From Chryseobacterium indologenes (lineage in GTDB: Bacteria > Bacteroidota > Bacteroidia > Flavobacteriales > Weeksellaceae), in contig CP065590.1 of assembly GCA_016025055.1 (NCBI GenBank), positions 4,650,001-4,714,000 on the forward strand: a stretch of 64,000 nucleotides of DNA. The letters are read 5' to 3'. The position numbers were made by a program, and so were the translations under genes. Position 1 is the stretch's first letter, and each line of letters begins with the position of its first letter. Below the pieces are notes generated by a model, which ran no database searches, was not told where the DNA came from, and was given only the letters and a program-made list of their open reading frames with translations. This document shows, in pieces, positions 38,462-48,191 of this stretch.

Positions 38462-39425
38462 ATGTTAAAAGCAGGTTTGGTAGGTGCCGGACACTTGGGA
38501 AAAATACACTTAAAACTTCTTAATCAGTCAGATAGATACGAGTTGGTAGGTTTCCATGATAAAGATGTTGAAAACGGAAAGAAATTAGAAGCCGAATTCG
38601 GATATAAATATTTTGAAAATTTTGATGAATTGCTGGATCAGATTGATATGCTGGATATTGTTACTCCTACAATCTATCACTACGATTATGCTTTAAAAGC
38701 CATCGAGAAAAAGCTGCATTTTTTCATTGAAAAGCCGGTTACGCAAACCCTTGAGCAGGCGGAAGAAATCTTACGTCTTTGCCAGGAAAACGGGATCAAA
38801 GCGCAGGTGGGTCATGTGGAAAGGTACAATCCGGCTTTTATCGCCACCAAAGATTATATTAAAAACCCGATGTTCATAGAGATTCACAGGCTTGCTGAGT
38901 TCAATCCGCGTGGAACTGATGTTTCTGTGGTACTGGATCTGATGATTCATGATCTTGACATTTTGTTGAGCATGGCTAAGTCAAAGGTTAAAAATATTCA
39001 TGCCAGCGGAGTTTGTGTAGTAAGTAAAACACCGGATATTGCCAATGCCAGAATAGAGTTCGAAAACGGATGTGTAGCCAATCTTACGACTTCCAGAATC
39101 TCTATGAAAGCGATGAGAAAAAAGCAGATTCTTCCAGAAAGACGCTTATATTTCTGTTGATTTCCTTGAGAAAAAAGCGGAAGTCATCAGAATGAAAGAC
39201 GCTCCTGAAACTCCTACTCCATTTGACATGATTATTGAAAATGCGGATGGAGAGAAAAATCAGATTTTATTTGAATATCCGAATATTCAACCTAACAATG
39301 CCATTTTAGATGAGCTTAATTCCTTTGCTGACGCCATTACGGCTGATAAAAATGTAGAAGTTTCTCTTGAAGACGGGACTGAAGCATTAAAAGTAGCGTT
39401 GGAAATCGTAAAACTAATCAGCTAA
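38462..39425 (+). CDS. Gfo/Idh/MocA family oxidoreductase, frameshifted
   Basis: NAD(P)-dependent dehydrogenase-like protein. The N-terminal Rossmann domain has GLVGAGHLGKIHLKLLN and the family signature FFIEKPVTQTLEQAEEIL, with GHVERYNPAF following. The frame breaks at a six-A run (39118-39123); with five A it continues RKSRFFQKDAYISVDFLEKK into the C-terminal part ending in EALKVALEIVKLIS. The whole would be 320 residues. Substrate unknown, perhaps a sugar or biliverdin-like compound. Followed by a very strong terminator. Confidence 0.88.
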
Positions 39426-39780
39426 AAGAGTAGAAATACAAGACTGTTATCGCATATTCCGTAACAGCCTTCACCATACTATCTTGTCCTCGGAAATGAG
39501 GACAAGATAGTTTTTTTTAAAACTCATTCATAGCAGTACAATGTCTGAAAATGTTTTTAAAATCATAAATAATGACAAAATACATTGATTTATCGACATA
39601 AATTTATTTATAAAACAAAAAAACAATATATTTGGAAAACAATTCAATAAACTATTGAAAAATTTTGTTTTGCATATCAGATGGATTAGGATAAATGGAG
39701 TCAATACAGATTTCCACCATGCGATGTCCATCGGGCATATTAACCTCTAAACAATCCATACTCATTAAACCATTCCAATT
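39426..39780. other. Intergenic spacer
   Basis: Apart from the terminator at 39479-39518 this AT-rich stretch shows no gene. A hydrophobic, Phe/Leu-rich open frame on the minus strand lacks coding character. The promoter of the GH5 gene must lie here but no box is convincing. Confidence 0.55.
39479..39518 (+). terminator. Terminator of the Gfo/Idh gene
   Basis: 13-bp perfect stem CTATCTTGTCCTC / GAGGACAAGATAG with 6-base loop and T8. Confidence 0.95.
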
Positions 39781-41511
39781 ATGAAAAAAACGATCTTATT
39801 TTCCGCTTTATTATTGTCTCAATTTGGGACATCACAATTATTAAAAACTGATGGACAAAGAATTATCAATGACAAGGGTGAAAACATTCAGCTGAGAGGT
39901 CTCGGTTTAGGAGGCTGGATGCTGCAGGAAGGCTATATGCTGAAAACCGCTGATTTTGCCGGGCCACAATATAAGATTAAGGAAAAAATCGCAGAACTCA
40001 TTGGTGAAGACGGAATGCAGGAATTTTATAAGGCGTATTTGAAAAACGGAGTTACCAAACAGGATATTGATTTTCTGGCTAAAGCCGGATTCAACTCGAT
40101 CAGGCTTCCGATGCACTATAATCTTTATACTCTTCCTATTGAAAAAGAACCTGTGAAAGGTAAAGATACCTGGCTGGAAGAAGGTTTTACGATGACTGAT
40201 GATCTTCTCAGATGGTGTAAGGACAATAAAATCTATCTGATTCTCGACCTCCATGCTGCACCCGGAGGACAGGGAAATGATGCCAATATTTCTGATAATG
40301 ATAAAACGAAGCCCTCACTCTGGGAAAGCGCTGAAAATCAAAGGAAAACGGTAGCCTTGTGGAAGAAACTGGCAGACCGCTATAAAAATGAACCATGGAT
40401 GGGCGGATATGATATCATCAATGAACCCAATATCAATTTCACAGGCAAGAATCCAAACGGTACGGATGAAATGTCTAATGCCCCGCTCTGGAAATTACAG
40501 AAAGACATCACAACCGCCATTCGTGAAGTGGACCAAAAGCATATTATTTTTATCGAAGGAAACGGCTGGGGTAATAATTACAATGGCCTGATTCCGATCT
40601 GGGACAAAAACATGGCTTTCAGTTTCCATAAATACTGGAATTACAATGATGATCAAACGATACAGTTTGCTTTGGATTTAAGGGAAAAGCACAATATGCC
40701 GATATGGCTCGGTGAAACCGGTGAAAACTCTAATGTCTGGTTTACTGAACTGATCCAGTTGTTGGACAAGCATAATATCGGATATGCATTCTGGCCTATG
40801 AAAAAAATTGATAATATTGCCGGAATTACGAATGTAAAAACCACACCTGAATATGAAAAACTTTTAGAATATTGGAAAAATGGTGGTGAAAAACCTTCAA
40901 AAGACTCTGCTAAAAAAGCTTTGATGCAAATCGCAGAAAATTACAGACTGAATAACACGGAAGTCAAAAATGATGTTATTGACGCCATGTTCAGGCAAAC
41001 GAATGACTCTGCAACAAGGCCGTTTAAAAATCATTCGGCTCCGGGAAGGATATTTGCTTCAGAATATGATTTGGGCAGAATGGGTTCTGCTTATCTGGAC
41101 AAAGATTTCATCAATCTTTGGGTAAGTGATCCTGCCAAAAGATCAGAATGGAACTCCGGTCAGCAGATGAGAAATGACGGCGTTGATATTTACTTGTGTA
41201 GTGACAAAATTACGAACCAGTATTATGTCGGGAAAACAGAGGCCGGTGAATGGATGCAATATACCATCCGTTCCAATGCCGAAAAAAATTACAGGGTGGA
41301 GATCAGATATTCCAGTATAAAGCCAGCGAAAATAAGATTGGAAGATGCCGCCGGAAAGATACTGGCTGTGGTTCCGCTGCAAGCTACCGGAAAAAATGAA
41401 AACTGGGCGACTGCGGTTGTGCAAAATATTCGGCTTAAAAAAGGCGAGAATAAACTCAGAGTACATTTTGAGGATGATGGCGTCAATCTGAATTATTTTG
41501 AAATAAAATAG
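39781..41511 (+). CDS. Glycoside hydrolase family 5 protein with C-terminal carbohydrate-binding module
   Basis: 576-residue secreted glycosidase. Signal peptide (1-19), then a GH5 (cellulase-family) barrel, about 25-360: LRGLGLGGWMLQEGYM, GFNSIRLPMHYNLY, acid/base Glu in GGYDIINEPN, AFSFHKYWNYND, and nucleophile Glu in PIWLGETGENS. The C-terminal ~135 residues (from about 440) look like a beta-sandwich CBM6/CBM35-type module (GEWMQYTIRSNAEKNYRVEI; KKGENKLRVHFEDDGVNLNY). Acts outside the cell on beta-glucan or mannan; the exact polymer is not inferable. Single gene with its own terminator. Confidence 0.93.
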   Translation: MKKTILFSALLLSQFGTSQLLKTDGQRIINDKGENIQLRGLGLGGWMLQEGYMLKTADFAGPQYKIKEKIAELIGEDGMQEFYKAYLKNGVTKQDIDFLAKAGFNSIRLPMHYNLYTLPIEKEPVKGKDTWLEEGFTMTDDLLRWCKDNKIYLILDLHAAPGGQGNDANISDNDKTKPSLWESAENQRKTVALWKKLADRYKNEPWMGGYDIINEPNINFTGKNPNGTDEMSNAPLWKLQKDITTAIREVDQKHIIFIEGNGWGNNYNGLIPIWDKNMAFSFHKYWNYNDDQTIQFALDLREKHNMPIWLGETGENSNVWFTELIQLLDKHNIGYAFWPMKKIDNIAGITNVKTTPEYEKLLEYWKNGGEKPSKDSAKKALMQIAENYRLNNTEVKNDVIDAMFRQTNDSATRPFKNHSAPGRIFASEYDLGRMGSAYLDKDFINLWVSDPAKRSEWNSGQQMRNDGVDIYLCSDKITNQYYVGKTEAGEWMQYTIRSNAEKNYRVEIRYSSIKPAKIRLEDAAGKILAVVPLQATGKNENWATAVVQNIRLKKGENKLRVHFEDDGVNLNYFEIK

Positions 41512-41533
41512 CAATAAATATCTTAAATTGCAG

Positions 41534-41567
41534 CTCCCTTTATCATTTTAAAAGGGAGTTTTTTTTT
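41534..41567 (+). terminator. GH5 terminator
   Basis: CTCCCTTT / AAAGGGAG stem followed by T9. Confidence 0.9.
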
Positions 41568-41579
41568 AACCTTATCTCT

Positions 41580-42458
41580 ATGAAAAAAATAACATTTCTT
41601 TTACTGATGGTTTCTGCCTTTGCTACTGCACAGAAATCCGTACTTGACGAAAAAATCAGTGCTGTTATAAAAGATAAAAAAGCGACCGTAGGAGTTTCTG
41701 TTTTGGGTTTTGAGAATGCTTTCAAGTACAGTAAAAACGGAGATAAGAAACTGCCGTTACTCAGTGTTTTTAAATTTCACCTGGCCTGTGCTGTATTGGA
41801 TATGGCAGATAAAGGTAAATTTTCAACAGATCAGAAGTTTTTAATAAAAAAATCAGATCTATTGGAAAATACATGGTCTCCGCTACGCGAAAAATTTCCG
41901 GAAGGAAATATTGAACTTTCTTTAGGAGAAATTATCACGTACACAGTTGCTCAAAGTGATAACAATACCTGTGATTTTCTTTTAAGATTGATAGGCGGTC
42001 CTCAGGTTGTTCAGCACTTCATGGATTCTAAAGGAGCAAAAGACCTTCAGATCAAATATAATGAGGACGACATGCACAGGGACTGGAAAAACCAATATGG
42101 GAACGAAAGCAGCACCAATGCGACTGTCTCACTATTGAAAAAATTCTATGATGGTAAGCTTCTTACAAAAAAATCGACGGATTTCCTGATGCAGATTATG
42201 TTGGGAACTACAACAGGAACCAATAAAATCGTTGAACAGTTACCCAAAAGTACGCCTGTTGCTCATAAAACGGGTTCTTCCGGAAAGCCGGACAATATAC
42301 TTACTGTTGCAGAAAATGATATGGGGATTATTACCCTTCCTAACGGAAAGCATTATGCAATCGCTGTATTTGTAAGCAATTCAACGGAAACAGAAAAGGT
42401 AAATACAAGGATGGTTTCTGATATTTCAAAGATCGTTTGGGATAATTTTAATAAATAA
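41580..42458 (+). CDS. bla: Class A beta-lactamase (CGA/CIA-like, subclass A2)
   Basis: 292-residue periplasmic serine beta-lactamase that opens the beta-lactam ring. Signal peptide MKKITFLLLMVSAFATAQ. The active-site motifs are all present: SVFK (Ser70/Lys73 equivalents) in LPLLSVFKFHLACAVLD, the SDN triad in TYTVAQSDNNTCD, and KTGSSG (KTG box) in STPVAHKTGSSGKPDN. The A2-type sequence and overall similarity to the intrinsic enzymes of Chryseobacterium gleum and C. indologenes (recalled, not searched) suggest a resident chromosomal gene. It starts 12 bp after the GH5 terminator. Confidence 0.95.
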   Translation: MKKITFLLLMVSAFATAQKSVLDEKISAVIKDKKATVGVSVLGFENAFKYSKNGDKKLPLLSVFKFHLACAVLDMADKGKFSTDQKFLIKKSDLLENTWSPLREKFPEGNIELSLGEIITYTVAQSDNNTCDFLLRLIGGPQVVQHFMDSKGAKDLQIKYNEDDMHRDWKNQYGNESSTNATVSLLKKFYDGKLLTKKSTDFLMQIMLGTTTGTNKIVEQLPKSTPVAHKTGSSGKPDNILTVAENDMGIITLPNGKHYAIAVFVSNSTETEKVNTRMVSDISKIVWDNFNK

Positions 42459-42516
42459 AATATTAAGCTTAATTTTAGCACGAAAATTGAGAGAATTCTC
42501 AATTAAATCAACTTAC

Positions 42517-42927
42517 ATGAAAAAAGTCATAATAGCAGTAGCTTTATTTTCTTTCACATTCTTTTATTCACAAAAGAATCAAAATTATTTAATGATCTCT
42601 TATGGAAGTTCATGCTGTGGACCGCCATCGGAAAAGCCGGTCATCAGCTATCTGAAAGAATTTAAGAAAAAAAATCATCTGAAAAGTCTTGAAATCCTGC
42701 AGCAAAGCGGTATGGGAAGAGAAGGTGAGTTCAAATTGTATGTAGGCACCGATTCTTTTACCGACAATCAGAAAAGACGTCTTACACGAGGGCTTATGGC
42801 TGCGGTATCGAACCAGAATAACAGCAGAAAACAGAAAAGTGAAGGAACTGTTTTTTTTGATTCTGCCACTACTGTGCAACAACAGGACCTTGTGAATGCA
42901 AGAAATCTAACTATCTATAAAAAATAA
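42517..42927 (+). CDS. Hypothetical secreted protein
   Basis: 136-residue protein with a signal peptide (start at 42517, MKKVIIAVALFSFTFFYSQK). The mature domain has ISYGSSCCGPPSEKPVISYL with adjacent cysteines and GREGEFKLYVGTDSFTDNQK; no known family recognised. It lies 6 bp before the hydroxyacyl-CoA dehydrogenase gene, and 58 bp after the beta-lactamase, so read-through from bla is possible. Confidence 0.75.
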   Translation: MKKVIIAVALFSFTFFYSQKNQNYLMISYGSSCCGPPSEKPVISYLKEFKKKNHLKSLEILQQSGMGREGEFKLYVGTDSFTDNQKRRLTRGLMAAVSNQNNSRKQKSEGTVFFDSATTVQQQDLVNARNLTIYKK

Positions 42928-42933
42928 AGGAAA

Positions 42934-43827
42934 ATGATCAAAAACATTGTAGTTATCGGAGCGGGAACCATGGGGAATGGTATAGCACATACGTTCGCAC
43001 AAAGCGGTTTTAAAGTAAATCTGGTAGATGTATCTCAGGAAGCTTTAGACAGAGGCTTAAAAACCATTACGACCAACCTTGACAGAATAATTGCAAAGGG
43101 AAACCTTACTGAAGAGCAAAAAGCAGAAACATTAGGAAATATTACCACGTTTACAGCATTGAATGATGCCGCAGGATCAGCAGATCTTATTGTAGAAGCT
43201 GCTACTGAAAACCTGGATCTGAAGCTGAAAATCTTCGGACAGATGGATGAACTGGCTCCTGCAGGCTGCATCCTTGCTACCAATACTTCTTCCATCTCTA
43301 TCACTAAAATTGCTGCTGCCACAAAAAGAGCAGATAAAGTAATCGGAATGCACTTTATGAATCCGGTTCCTATCATGAAACTGGTAGAAATCATCAAAGG
43401 ATATTCTACTTCTAAAGAAACTTTCAACGCCATTTACGAAATGAGTAAAACCTTAGGAAAGGTACCTGTTGAAGTAAATGACTATCCTGGTTTCGTTGCC
43501 AACAGAATATTAATGCCTATGATCAACGAATCTATCGAGACACTTTACAATGGTGTTGCCGGTGTAGAAGAGATCGACACGGTAATGAAATTGGGAATGG
43601 CTCATCCGATGGGACCACTTCAATTGGCTGATTTCATTGGTCTTGATGTATGTCTTGCGATTTTGAACGTGATGTACGACGGCTTCAAAAATCCTAAATA
43701 CGCTCCGAACCCATTGCTTGTAAACATGGTGACAGCAGGAAAACTGGGAGTAAAATCAGGGGAAGGATTCTATGATTATTCAGAAAGTAAAAAAGCTGAA
43801 AAAGTTTCAAAAATGTTTTTGAACTGA
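42934..43827 (+). CDS. 3-hydroxyacyl-CoA (3-hydroxybutyryl-CoA) dehydrogenase
   Basis: 297-residue single-function NAD(H)-dependent 3-hydroxyacyl-CoA dehydrogenase. NAD fold: VVIGAGTMGNGIAHTFAQSG. Catalytic His/Glu pair in GMHFMNPVPIMKLVEIIKGY; the signature DYPGFVANRILMPMINESIE and C-terminal LGMAHPMGPLQLADFIGLDV are complete. It reversibly oxidises 3-hydroxybutyryl-CoA in fatty-acid/butanoate metabolism. Hbd/FadB2-like; chain-length preference unknown. Preceded closely by a small secreted-protein gene. Confidence 0.96.
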   Translation: MIKNIVVIGAGTMGNGIAHTFAQSGFKVNLVDVSQEALDRGLKTITTNLDRIIAKGNLTEEQKAETLGNITTFTALNDAAGSADLIVEAATENLDLKLKIFGQMDELAPAGCILATNTSSISITKIAAATKRADKVIGMHFMNPVPIMKLVEIIKGYSTSKETFNAIYEMSKTLGKVPVEVNDYPGFVANRILMPMINESIETLYNGVAGVEEIDTVMKLGMAHPMGPLQLADFIGLDVCLAILNVMYDGFKNPKYAPNPLLVNMVTAGKLGVKSGEGFYDYSESKKAEKVSKMFLN

Positions 43828-43848
43828 TTTTAAGTCAATAATTTTATT

Positions 43849-43856
43849 TATCTTTG
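43849..43856 (+). promoter_or_regulatory. Candidate -7 box
   Basis: TATCTTTG, perfect TAnnTTTG, 22 bp before the ATG of the 79-residue protein. Confidence 0.5.
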
Positions 43857-43878
43857 AGCAAGTTAAAACATTAAAAAA

Positions 43879-44118
43879 ATGAAATTACCAAAGTTTTTAT
43901 TAGCAGATAATTCGGAATTTCCAGAAGATTTATTCGTAGTACACACTGAGTATCCAAGATTTATCTTAAACGTTGAGGAAGAAGAAGTTGAGTGGTTAGA
44001 TGATCTTGAAGGTGACGATGAAGAAACTATGGCAGACGAAGCTACGAAAGTGGTAGAAGCAGCATTCAAATGGTGCGACGAAGAGCTGGCTAAGTATGAC
44101 GAAGAAGAGGAAGATTAA
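43879..44118 (+). CDS. Conserved hypothetical acidic protein
   Basis: 79-residue very acidic protein (MKLPKFLLADNSEFPEDLFV; HTEYPRFILNVEEEEVEWLD; C-terminal KYDEEEED). The hydrophobic N-terminal half with a well-conserved-looking pattern and a good promoter box argue for a true gene; homologues of this type are common in Flavobacteriia. Function unknown. It converges with the META lipoprotein gene over a shared terminator. Confidence 0.8.
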   Translation: MKLPKFLLADNSEFPEDLFVVHTEYPRFILNVEEEEVEWLDDLEGDDEETMADEATKVVEAAFKWCDEELAKYDEEEED

Positions 44119-44136
44119 TCACACAGTCTAAAACAT

Positions 44137-44166
44137 AAAAAAGGAACTCCAATGAGTTCCTTTTAT
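44137..44166. terminator. Bidirectional terminator
   Basis: GGAACTC / GAGTTCC stem with A and T tracts on both sides, between convergent genes. Confidence 0.85.
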
Positions 44167-44169
44167 TTT

Positions 44170-44580
44170 TTATTCAGATTTTGTAAATTTCAATAGTAGA
44201 AGATTGTCTTTGTACAACTCTAGGGTATTTCCGGAAATTACATATTTATTTGCCTTTCCCATCATATCCATAAAGTTCTGCTCTACTCCGATATTGTTAC
44301 ACATCATTTTTGTAGAACCCATCTGCCCTGCAGAGAACCCTCCTGTAGACGGATCTATTTTAGCAGTTCCGAAATAGTTGTTACAACCGGCATTACCTGT
44401 TATCTTTTCTCCTTCAATATTCAATGTTGGGATTTTACCTTTTACATTGTCAGCCAATGTCCATTTTGTATTAACAAGCGCAGGCTGGGCTTTTCCTACT
44501 TTAGACGCAGAAGGGCTTGTCATAGATCCACAAGATGCCAATACTGCTGCTGCACATATACTTAAAAAAAGATTTTTCAT
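44170..44580 (-). CDS. META domain-containing lipoprotein
   Basis: 136-residue lipoprotein. Start at 44580 gives the signal MKNLFLSICAAAVLASC (lipobox Cys17). The META/HslJ-like domain is shown by TKWTLADNVKGKIPTLNIEG, ITGNAGCNNYFGTAKID, MGSTKMMCNNIGVEQNFMDM and the final LELYKDNLLLLKF strand. Members are linked to heat-shock or novobiocin resistance in other bacteria; the role here is unknown. Two conserved cysteines in the mature domain. Confidence 0.92.
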   Translation of the reverse strand: MKNLFLSICAAAVLASCGSMTSPSASKVGKAQPALVNTKWTLADNVKGKIPTLNIEGEKITGNAGCNNYFGTAKIDPSTGGFSAGQMGSTKMMCNNIGVEQNFMDMMGKANKYVISGNTLELYKDNLLLLKFTKSE

Positions 44581-44778
44581 TTTTTTCTTTTTGAATTCAT
44601 CCAAATTTACGGAAATAATATTATTTAAACAGGTTGCAGTGAATTTTATTATTCTTTAACATCCTGTATTTTGAAATTTTTTTTGATGACAGGATATGTG
44701 CCAGATTGTATTGTGCTATCGGAAAGCCGGGAAACGCAATGACGCGAAGAAGTGTAAACGAGCCGTTTTAAAGGCAAA

Positions 44779-44806
44779 AAAAACGGACTTACAAAAAGTC
44801 CGTTTT
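44779..44806 (-). terminator. pheT terminator
   Basis: AAAACGGACTT / AAGTCCGTTTT perfect stem, downstream of pheT on the minus strand. Confidence 0.85.
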
Positions 44807-44830
44807 ACATATTTTTTTACTCTTATACAA

Positions 44831-47233
44831 TTAAGATCTCAATTCTGCATTGAATTCCTTCTGGAAAGATTTGATCAGAGAATCCATTACTTCTGAGATT
44901 TCCTTTTCTTCAAGGGTTTTCTCTTCGTTTAATAATTCAAAGCTCATCGCGTAAGATTTTTTCCCTTCAGGAAGATTTTTCCCTTCATAGACATCGAACA
45001 GATTGATGCTCTTAATGAATGGAGACTTGTTCTTTTTCGCTGTTTGGTATAGATCCTCGTAATTCACTGTTTTATCAATCAGTAAAGCAAGGTCTCTTCT
45101 GATTTTATTGAATTTCGGAATATCTTTAAACTTCAATTCATTTTTAGCACGCAGTTCCTGTGCCAATTCAAGCTCAATTTCAGCATAGTAACATTCCTGA
45201 TTTATATCGAAATCTTTCAACAATACCGGGGCTACTTTTCCGATTCTCACTAAAGCTTTTCCTTCTGCTTCATACACTAAAGCATCAGAGAATCTTTCGT
45301 CAGATAAGGCTACTTCTTTATAATCAATTGCCAGCCTTTCCAGCAATACTTTTACATAGGCTTTAAGGTTGTAGAAACTCACAGCAGATTTAGGCTGTAA
45401 CCAGTTTTCTGCTACATCTCTTCCGGAAACAAGAAGGGCCAATTGTTTTCTTTCTTCGTATTTCTCTTTCTTATGATAGATTTTTCCGAATTCAAAGAAC
45501 TTGATATCCTGGTTCTTTCTGTTGATATTATATACTGTATTCTGAAGAAGTCCTTCCAATAAAGACTTTCTCATGAATGCCAAATCATTACTTAAAGGAT
45601 TCAACAGCTTTACGGCATCAGTTTCATCTTTCACTGAAGTCAATGAGTTGTTCATCACTTCATTGAAACCCACGCTTTGTAAGGTTCTTGCCCAGTTGTT
45701 TTCCAGTTCATCCTGATCGTTTGCGTTAATCTTTACAGGAGTGAAGGAAATCTTCTGTGGAGCATCAATTTTATTGTATCCATAGATTCTTAAAATCTCT
45801 TCAATAACATCGATTTCTCTTGTTACATCTGCCCTGTAGGCAGGTACAGAGATTTCAAAGCCGTTAGGAATTACATTCAAAACCTGAATTTCCAAAGCTT
45901 TTAATATTTCTTTTACTTTTTCTCTGTGAATTTTGGTTCCTAAAATCTGTTCGATCTTTGAGAATCTCAGGATCACATAGCTGTCTTCTATTTTCTTAGG
46001 ATATTCTTCCAGTAGATCACCTACCAGTTTACCTTCAGCAATTTCCTGAATTAACTTGATGGCATGAGTGATCGCCGTTCTTGTAATATTTGGATCTACT
46101 CCTCTCTCAAATCTGAAAGAAGCATCAGTATTTAAACTGTGGGCTTTTGCCCCTTTTCTTACTGCAATCGGGTTAAAATATGCACTTTCAAGGAAGATTG
46201 TTTTGGTAGCATCAGATACTCCAGAAGTTTCACCACCAAACACTCCTGCAATACACATCGGAGTATCTTTCCCGTCTTTGATCATGATTTCAGAACCATT
46301 CAATGTTCTTTCAACACCATCTAAAGTTGTGAACTTCGTTCCCGGTTTTACCACGCCAACTTTTACTTTTTTGCCAGCAATTTTATCTGCATCAAATGCG
46401 TGAAGCGGCTGTCCGTATCCGTGAAGGATATAGTTGGTAATATCTACAACATTATTGATAGGGCTTAATCCGATAGCTTTCAGCCTGTCTTTTAACCAGG
46501 TAGGAGATTCTGCAACCTTTATATTCTCTATCACAGCACCGATATATCTCGGAGCCAATTCTGCATCTTCAACTTCCAGGGTAAAATCGTGTGAACCTTC
46601 GTTATTTAAAGCTTCAGAAGCTATTTTATTGAACTGTGATTTCAACTGATTGGTAGAAAGATAAGCATGCAGATCTCTGGCAACACCATAGTGAGACATT
46701 GCATCCGTCCTGTTCGGTGTTAAACCGATTTCAAAAACTTCATCATTAGCCAGTTCAAAATAATCTGCAAAATTCTTCCCTACTTCGTATTTTGTTTCGT
46801 CCAACACCATGATTCCACCGTGATCTTCGCTCAGGCCAAGCTCATCTTCTGCACAAATCATACCCTGAGAAACTTCGCCTCTGATCTTCGCTTCTTTGAT
46901 TTCAAAAAAGTTTCCGGTTTTATCATAGATTTTAGTTCCGACAACAGCTACAGGAACTGTCTGTCCTGCTTCTACGTTAGGAGCTCCGCAAACGATATTC
47001 AATACCTTTCCGTTTCCTACGTCTACTGTAGTTTTCTTTAGTTTATCAGCATTCGGATGTTTGTCACAGGTCAATACTTTACCTACAACAATTCCTTCCA
47101 GACTGCCTTTTACACTTTCAAATTTATCTATCCCTTCAACTTCAAGACCTATATCTGTAAGAAACTCACCGATTCTTTCAGTTTTCAATTCCGTTTTCAC
47201 AAAGTCCTTCAGCCAGTTGTTTGATATTTTCAT
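44831..47233 (-). CDS. pheT: Phenylalanine--tRNA ligase subunit beta
   Basis: 800-residue beta chain of the alpha2beta2 Phe-tRNA synthetase. Domains in order: N-terminal tRNA-binding OB fold (about 40-150; DKHPNADKLKKTTVDVGNGK), B3/B4 editing domain (about 210-400; FTTLDGVERTLNGSEIMI and FRFERGVDPNIT), B5 (about 405-475), the catalytic-like core, and FDX-ACB anticodon-binding domain (about 705-800; FNKIRRDLALLIDKTVNYED, LFDVYEGKNLPEGKKSYA). pheS is not adjacent in the window. A small hairpin lies in the leader (47259-47283). Confidence 0.97.
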   Translation of the reverse strand: MKISNNWLKDFVKTELKTERIGEFLTDIGLEVEGIDKFESVKGSLEGIVVGKVLTCDKHPNADKLKKTTVDVGNGKVLNIVCGAPNVEAGQTVPVAVVGTKIYDKTGNFFEIKEAKIRGEVSQGMICAEDELGLSEDHGGIMVLDETKYEVGKNFADYFELANDEVFEIGLTPNRTDAMSHYGVARDLHAYLSTNQLKSQFNKIASEALNNEGSHDFTLEVEDAELAPRYIGAVIENIKVAESPTWLKDRLKAIGLSPINNVVDITNYILHGYGQPLHAFDADKIAGKKVKVGVVKPGTKFTTLDGVERTLNGSEIMIKDGKDTPMCIAGVFGGETSGVSDATKTIFLESAYFNPIAVRKGAKAHSLNTDASFRFERGVDPNITRTAITHAIKLIQEIAEGKLVGDLLEEYPKKIEDSYVILRFSKIEQILGTKIHREKVKEILKALEIQVLNVIPNGFEISVPAYRADVTREIDVIEEILRIYGYNKIDAPQKISFTPVKINANDQDELENNWARTLQSVGFNEVMNNSLTSVKDETDAVKLLNPLSNDLAFMRKSLLEGLLQNTVYNINRKNQDIKFFEFGKIYHKKEKYEERKQLALLVSGRDVAENWLQPKSAVSFYNLKAYVKVLLERLAIDYKEVALSDERFSDALVYEAEGKALVRIGKVAPVLLKDFDINQECYYAEIELELAQELRAKNELKFKDIPKFNKIRRDLALLIDKTVNYEDLYQTAKKNKSPFIKSINLFDVYEGKNLPEGKKSYAMSFELLNEEKTLEEKEISEVMDSLIKSFQKEFNAELRS

Positions 47234-47258
47234 CTGATAATTTTATTTTTTCTAAAGC

Positions 47259-47283
47259 CGGATGAAATGCTTGTTTTCATCCG
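47259..47283. other. Hairpin in the pheT leader
   Basis: CGGATGAAA / TTTCATCCG perfect 9-bp stem, 26 bp before the pheT start; no T tract or Phe-rich leader peptide was found, so attenuation is only a possibility. Confidence 0.45.
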
Positions 47284-47504
47284 AAATATTTTCAAAAATT
47301 TATTTGAATTTTGTTCGATGATAACCGAACGGTTTTAAGCGTACAAATGTCGTGTTTTTTTGAGAAATACAGAAATTTGAAGACAACTTTAAGATAATAA
47401 ATTTTCGTTAATTTCACTTTTACAGATATGTTTTACAGCCCAGCTGCCGGTCCTTATTTTAGTCTGAAGATTTTCAGGATCATAGATGAAAAATCTATCT
47501 TTCT

Positions 47505-48128
47505 TCAAAGTCCTTGTTTATAAGGATTGACAACCTTTTTCAAACTATCCGTAAACAGCACCAAACCTCCGGCCATCATGATAATATCTTTCAGTACAAG
47601 GCGGCCCGCGCCTGACAAATAAGGGAAACCATGTTGCGGAGAAGGAAAATCCCCACCAAGATCAGGAACATAAACTTCCGGAGTTGTTATGAGAAATGAT
47701 AGCGTAACCAATGACATGAGGAACGTCAACGCTCCCCCAACAGCTCCCGTTTTGGGAAACCATATTCCCAATACCACAAGAATTCCGATGGTTATAATCA
47801 TAAGACCAAGGCCATATGCGAAACCGTAAGTCCCGTTTTCTTTGTGCCAGTCAATATTTTTCTGTACCACTTTTCCCTCAGGGTTTTTGTACAGTGTATA
47901 TTCGGAAACGGGCTTCTGATCTTCGTTAAGCACTTTATGTCCGGCATTTTTATAGAAAAAGCTCATCAAAGGACTGTTGGCAACAAAAGGAACAATTCCG
48001 TCGGCTTCGTACTGAAAAGCCTTAAGACCGCCAATCCAGGCCATCACAATAAAGATTGAAATTCTGAGAAAATTGAGTGCATAGACATCCAATTGCTGAA
48101 GACTGCTGAATAATTTAGTGTTTTGCAT
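47505..48128 (-). CDS. DUF417 family membrane protein
   Basis: 207-residue integral membrane protein of DUF417 (YkgB/RclC type). Start at 48128 (MQNTKLFSSLQQLDVYALNF). About four helices: FLRISIFIVMAWIGGLKAFQ, GFAYGLGLMIITIGILVVLG, the GGALTFLMSLVTLSFLIT helix and the C-terminal LKDIIMMAGGLVLFTDSLKK. RclC in E. coli belongs to a reactive-chlorine response system controlled by an AraC-type regulator. Here too an AraC gene lies immediately upstream on the same strand, fitting that arrangement. Confidence 0.92.
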   Translation of the reverse strand: MQNTKLFSSLQQLDVYALNFLRISIFIVMAWIGGLKAFQYEADGIVPFVANSPLMSFFYKNAGHKVLNEDQKPVSEYTLYKNPEGKVVQKNIDWHKENGTYGFAYGLGLMIITIGILVVLGIWFPKTGAVGGALTFLMSLVTLSFLITTPEVYVPDLGGDFPSPQHGFPYLSGAGRLVLKDIIMMAGGLVLFTDSLKKVVNPYKQGL

Positions 48129-48191
48129 ATGTTTTACTTTTGTACAAAGGTATTCACATGCCTCAGGCAGCGACATAGATATTTAAGGACA

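Noticed and set aside
39528-39731. 67-codon hydrophobic frame on the minus strand
   Set aside because: AT-driven composition (Phe/Ile/Leu/Lys), no signal of conservation, lies in the promoter region of the GH5 gene.
44696-44896. 66-codon plus-strand frame near pheT
   Set aside because: Contains the pheT terminator and the antisense of the pheT 3' end.
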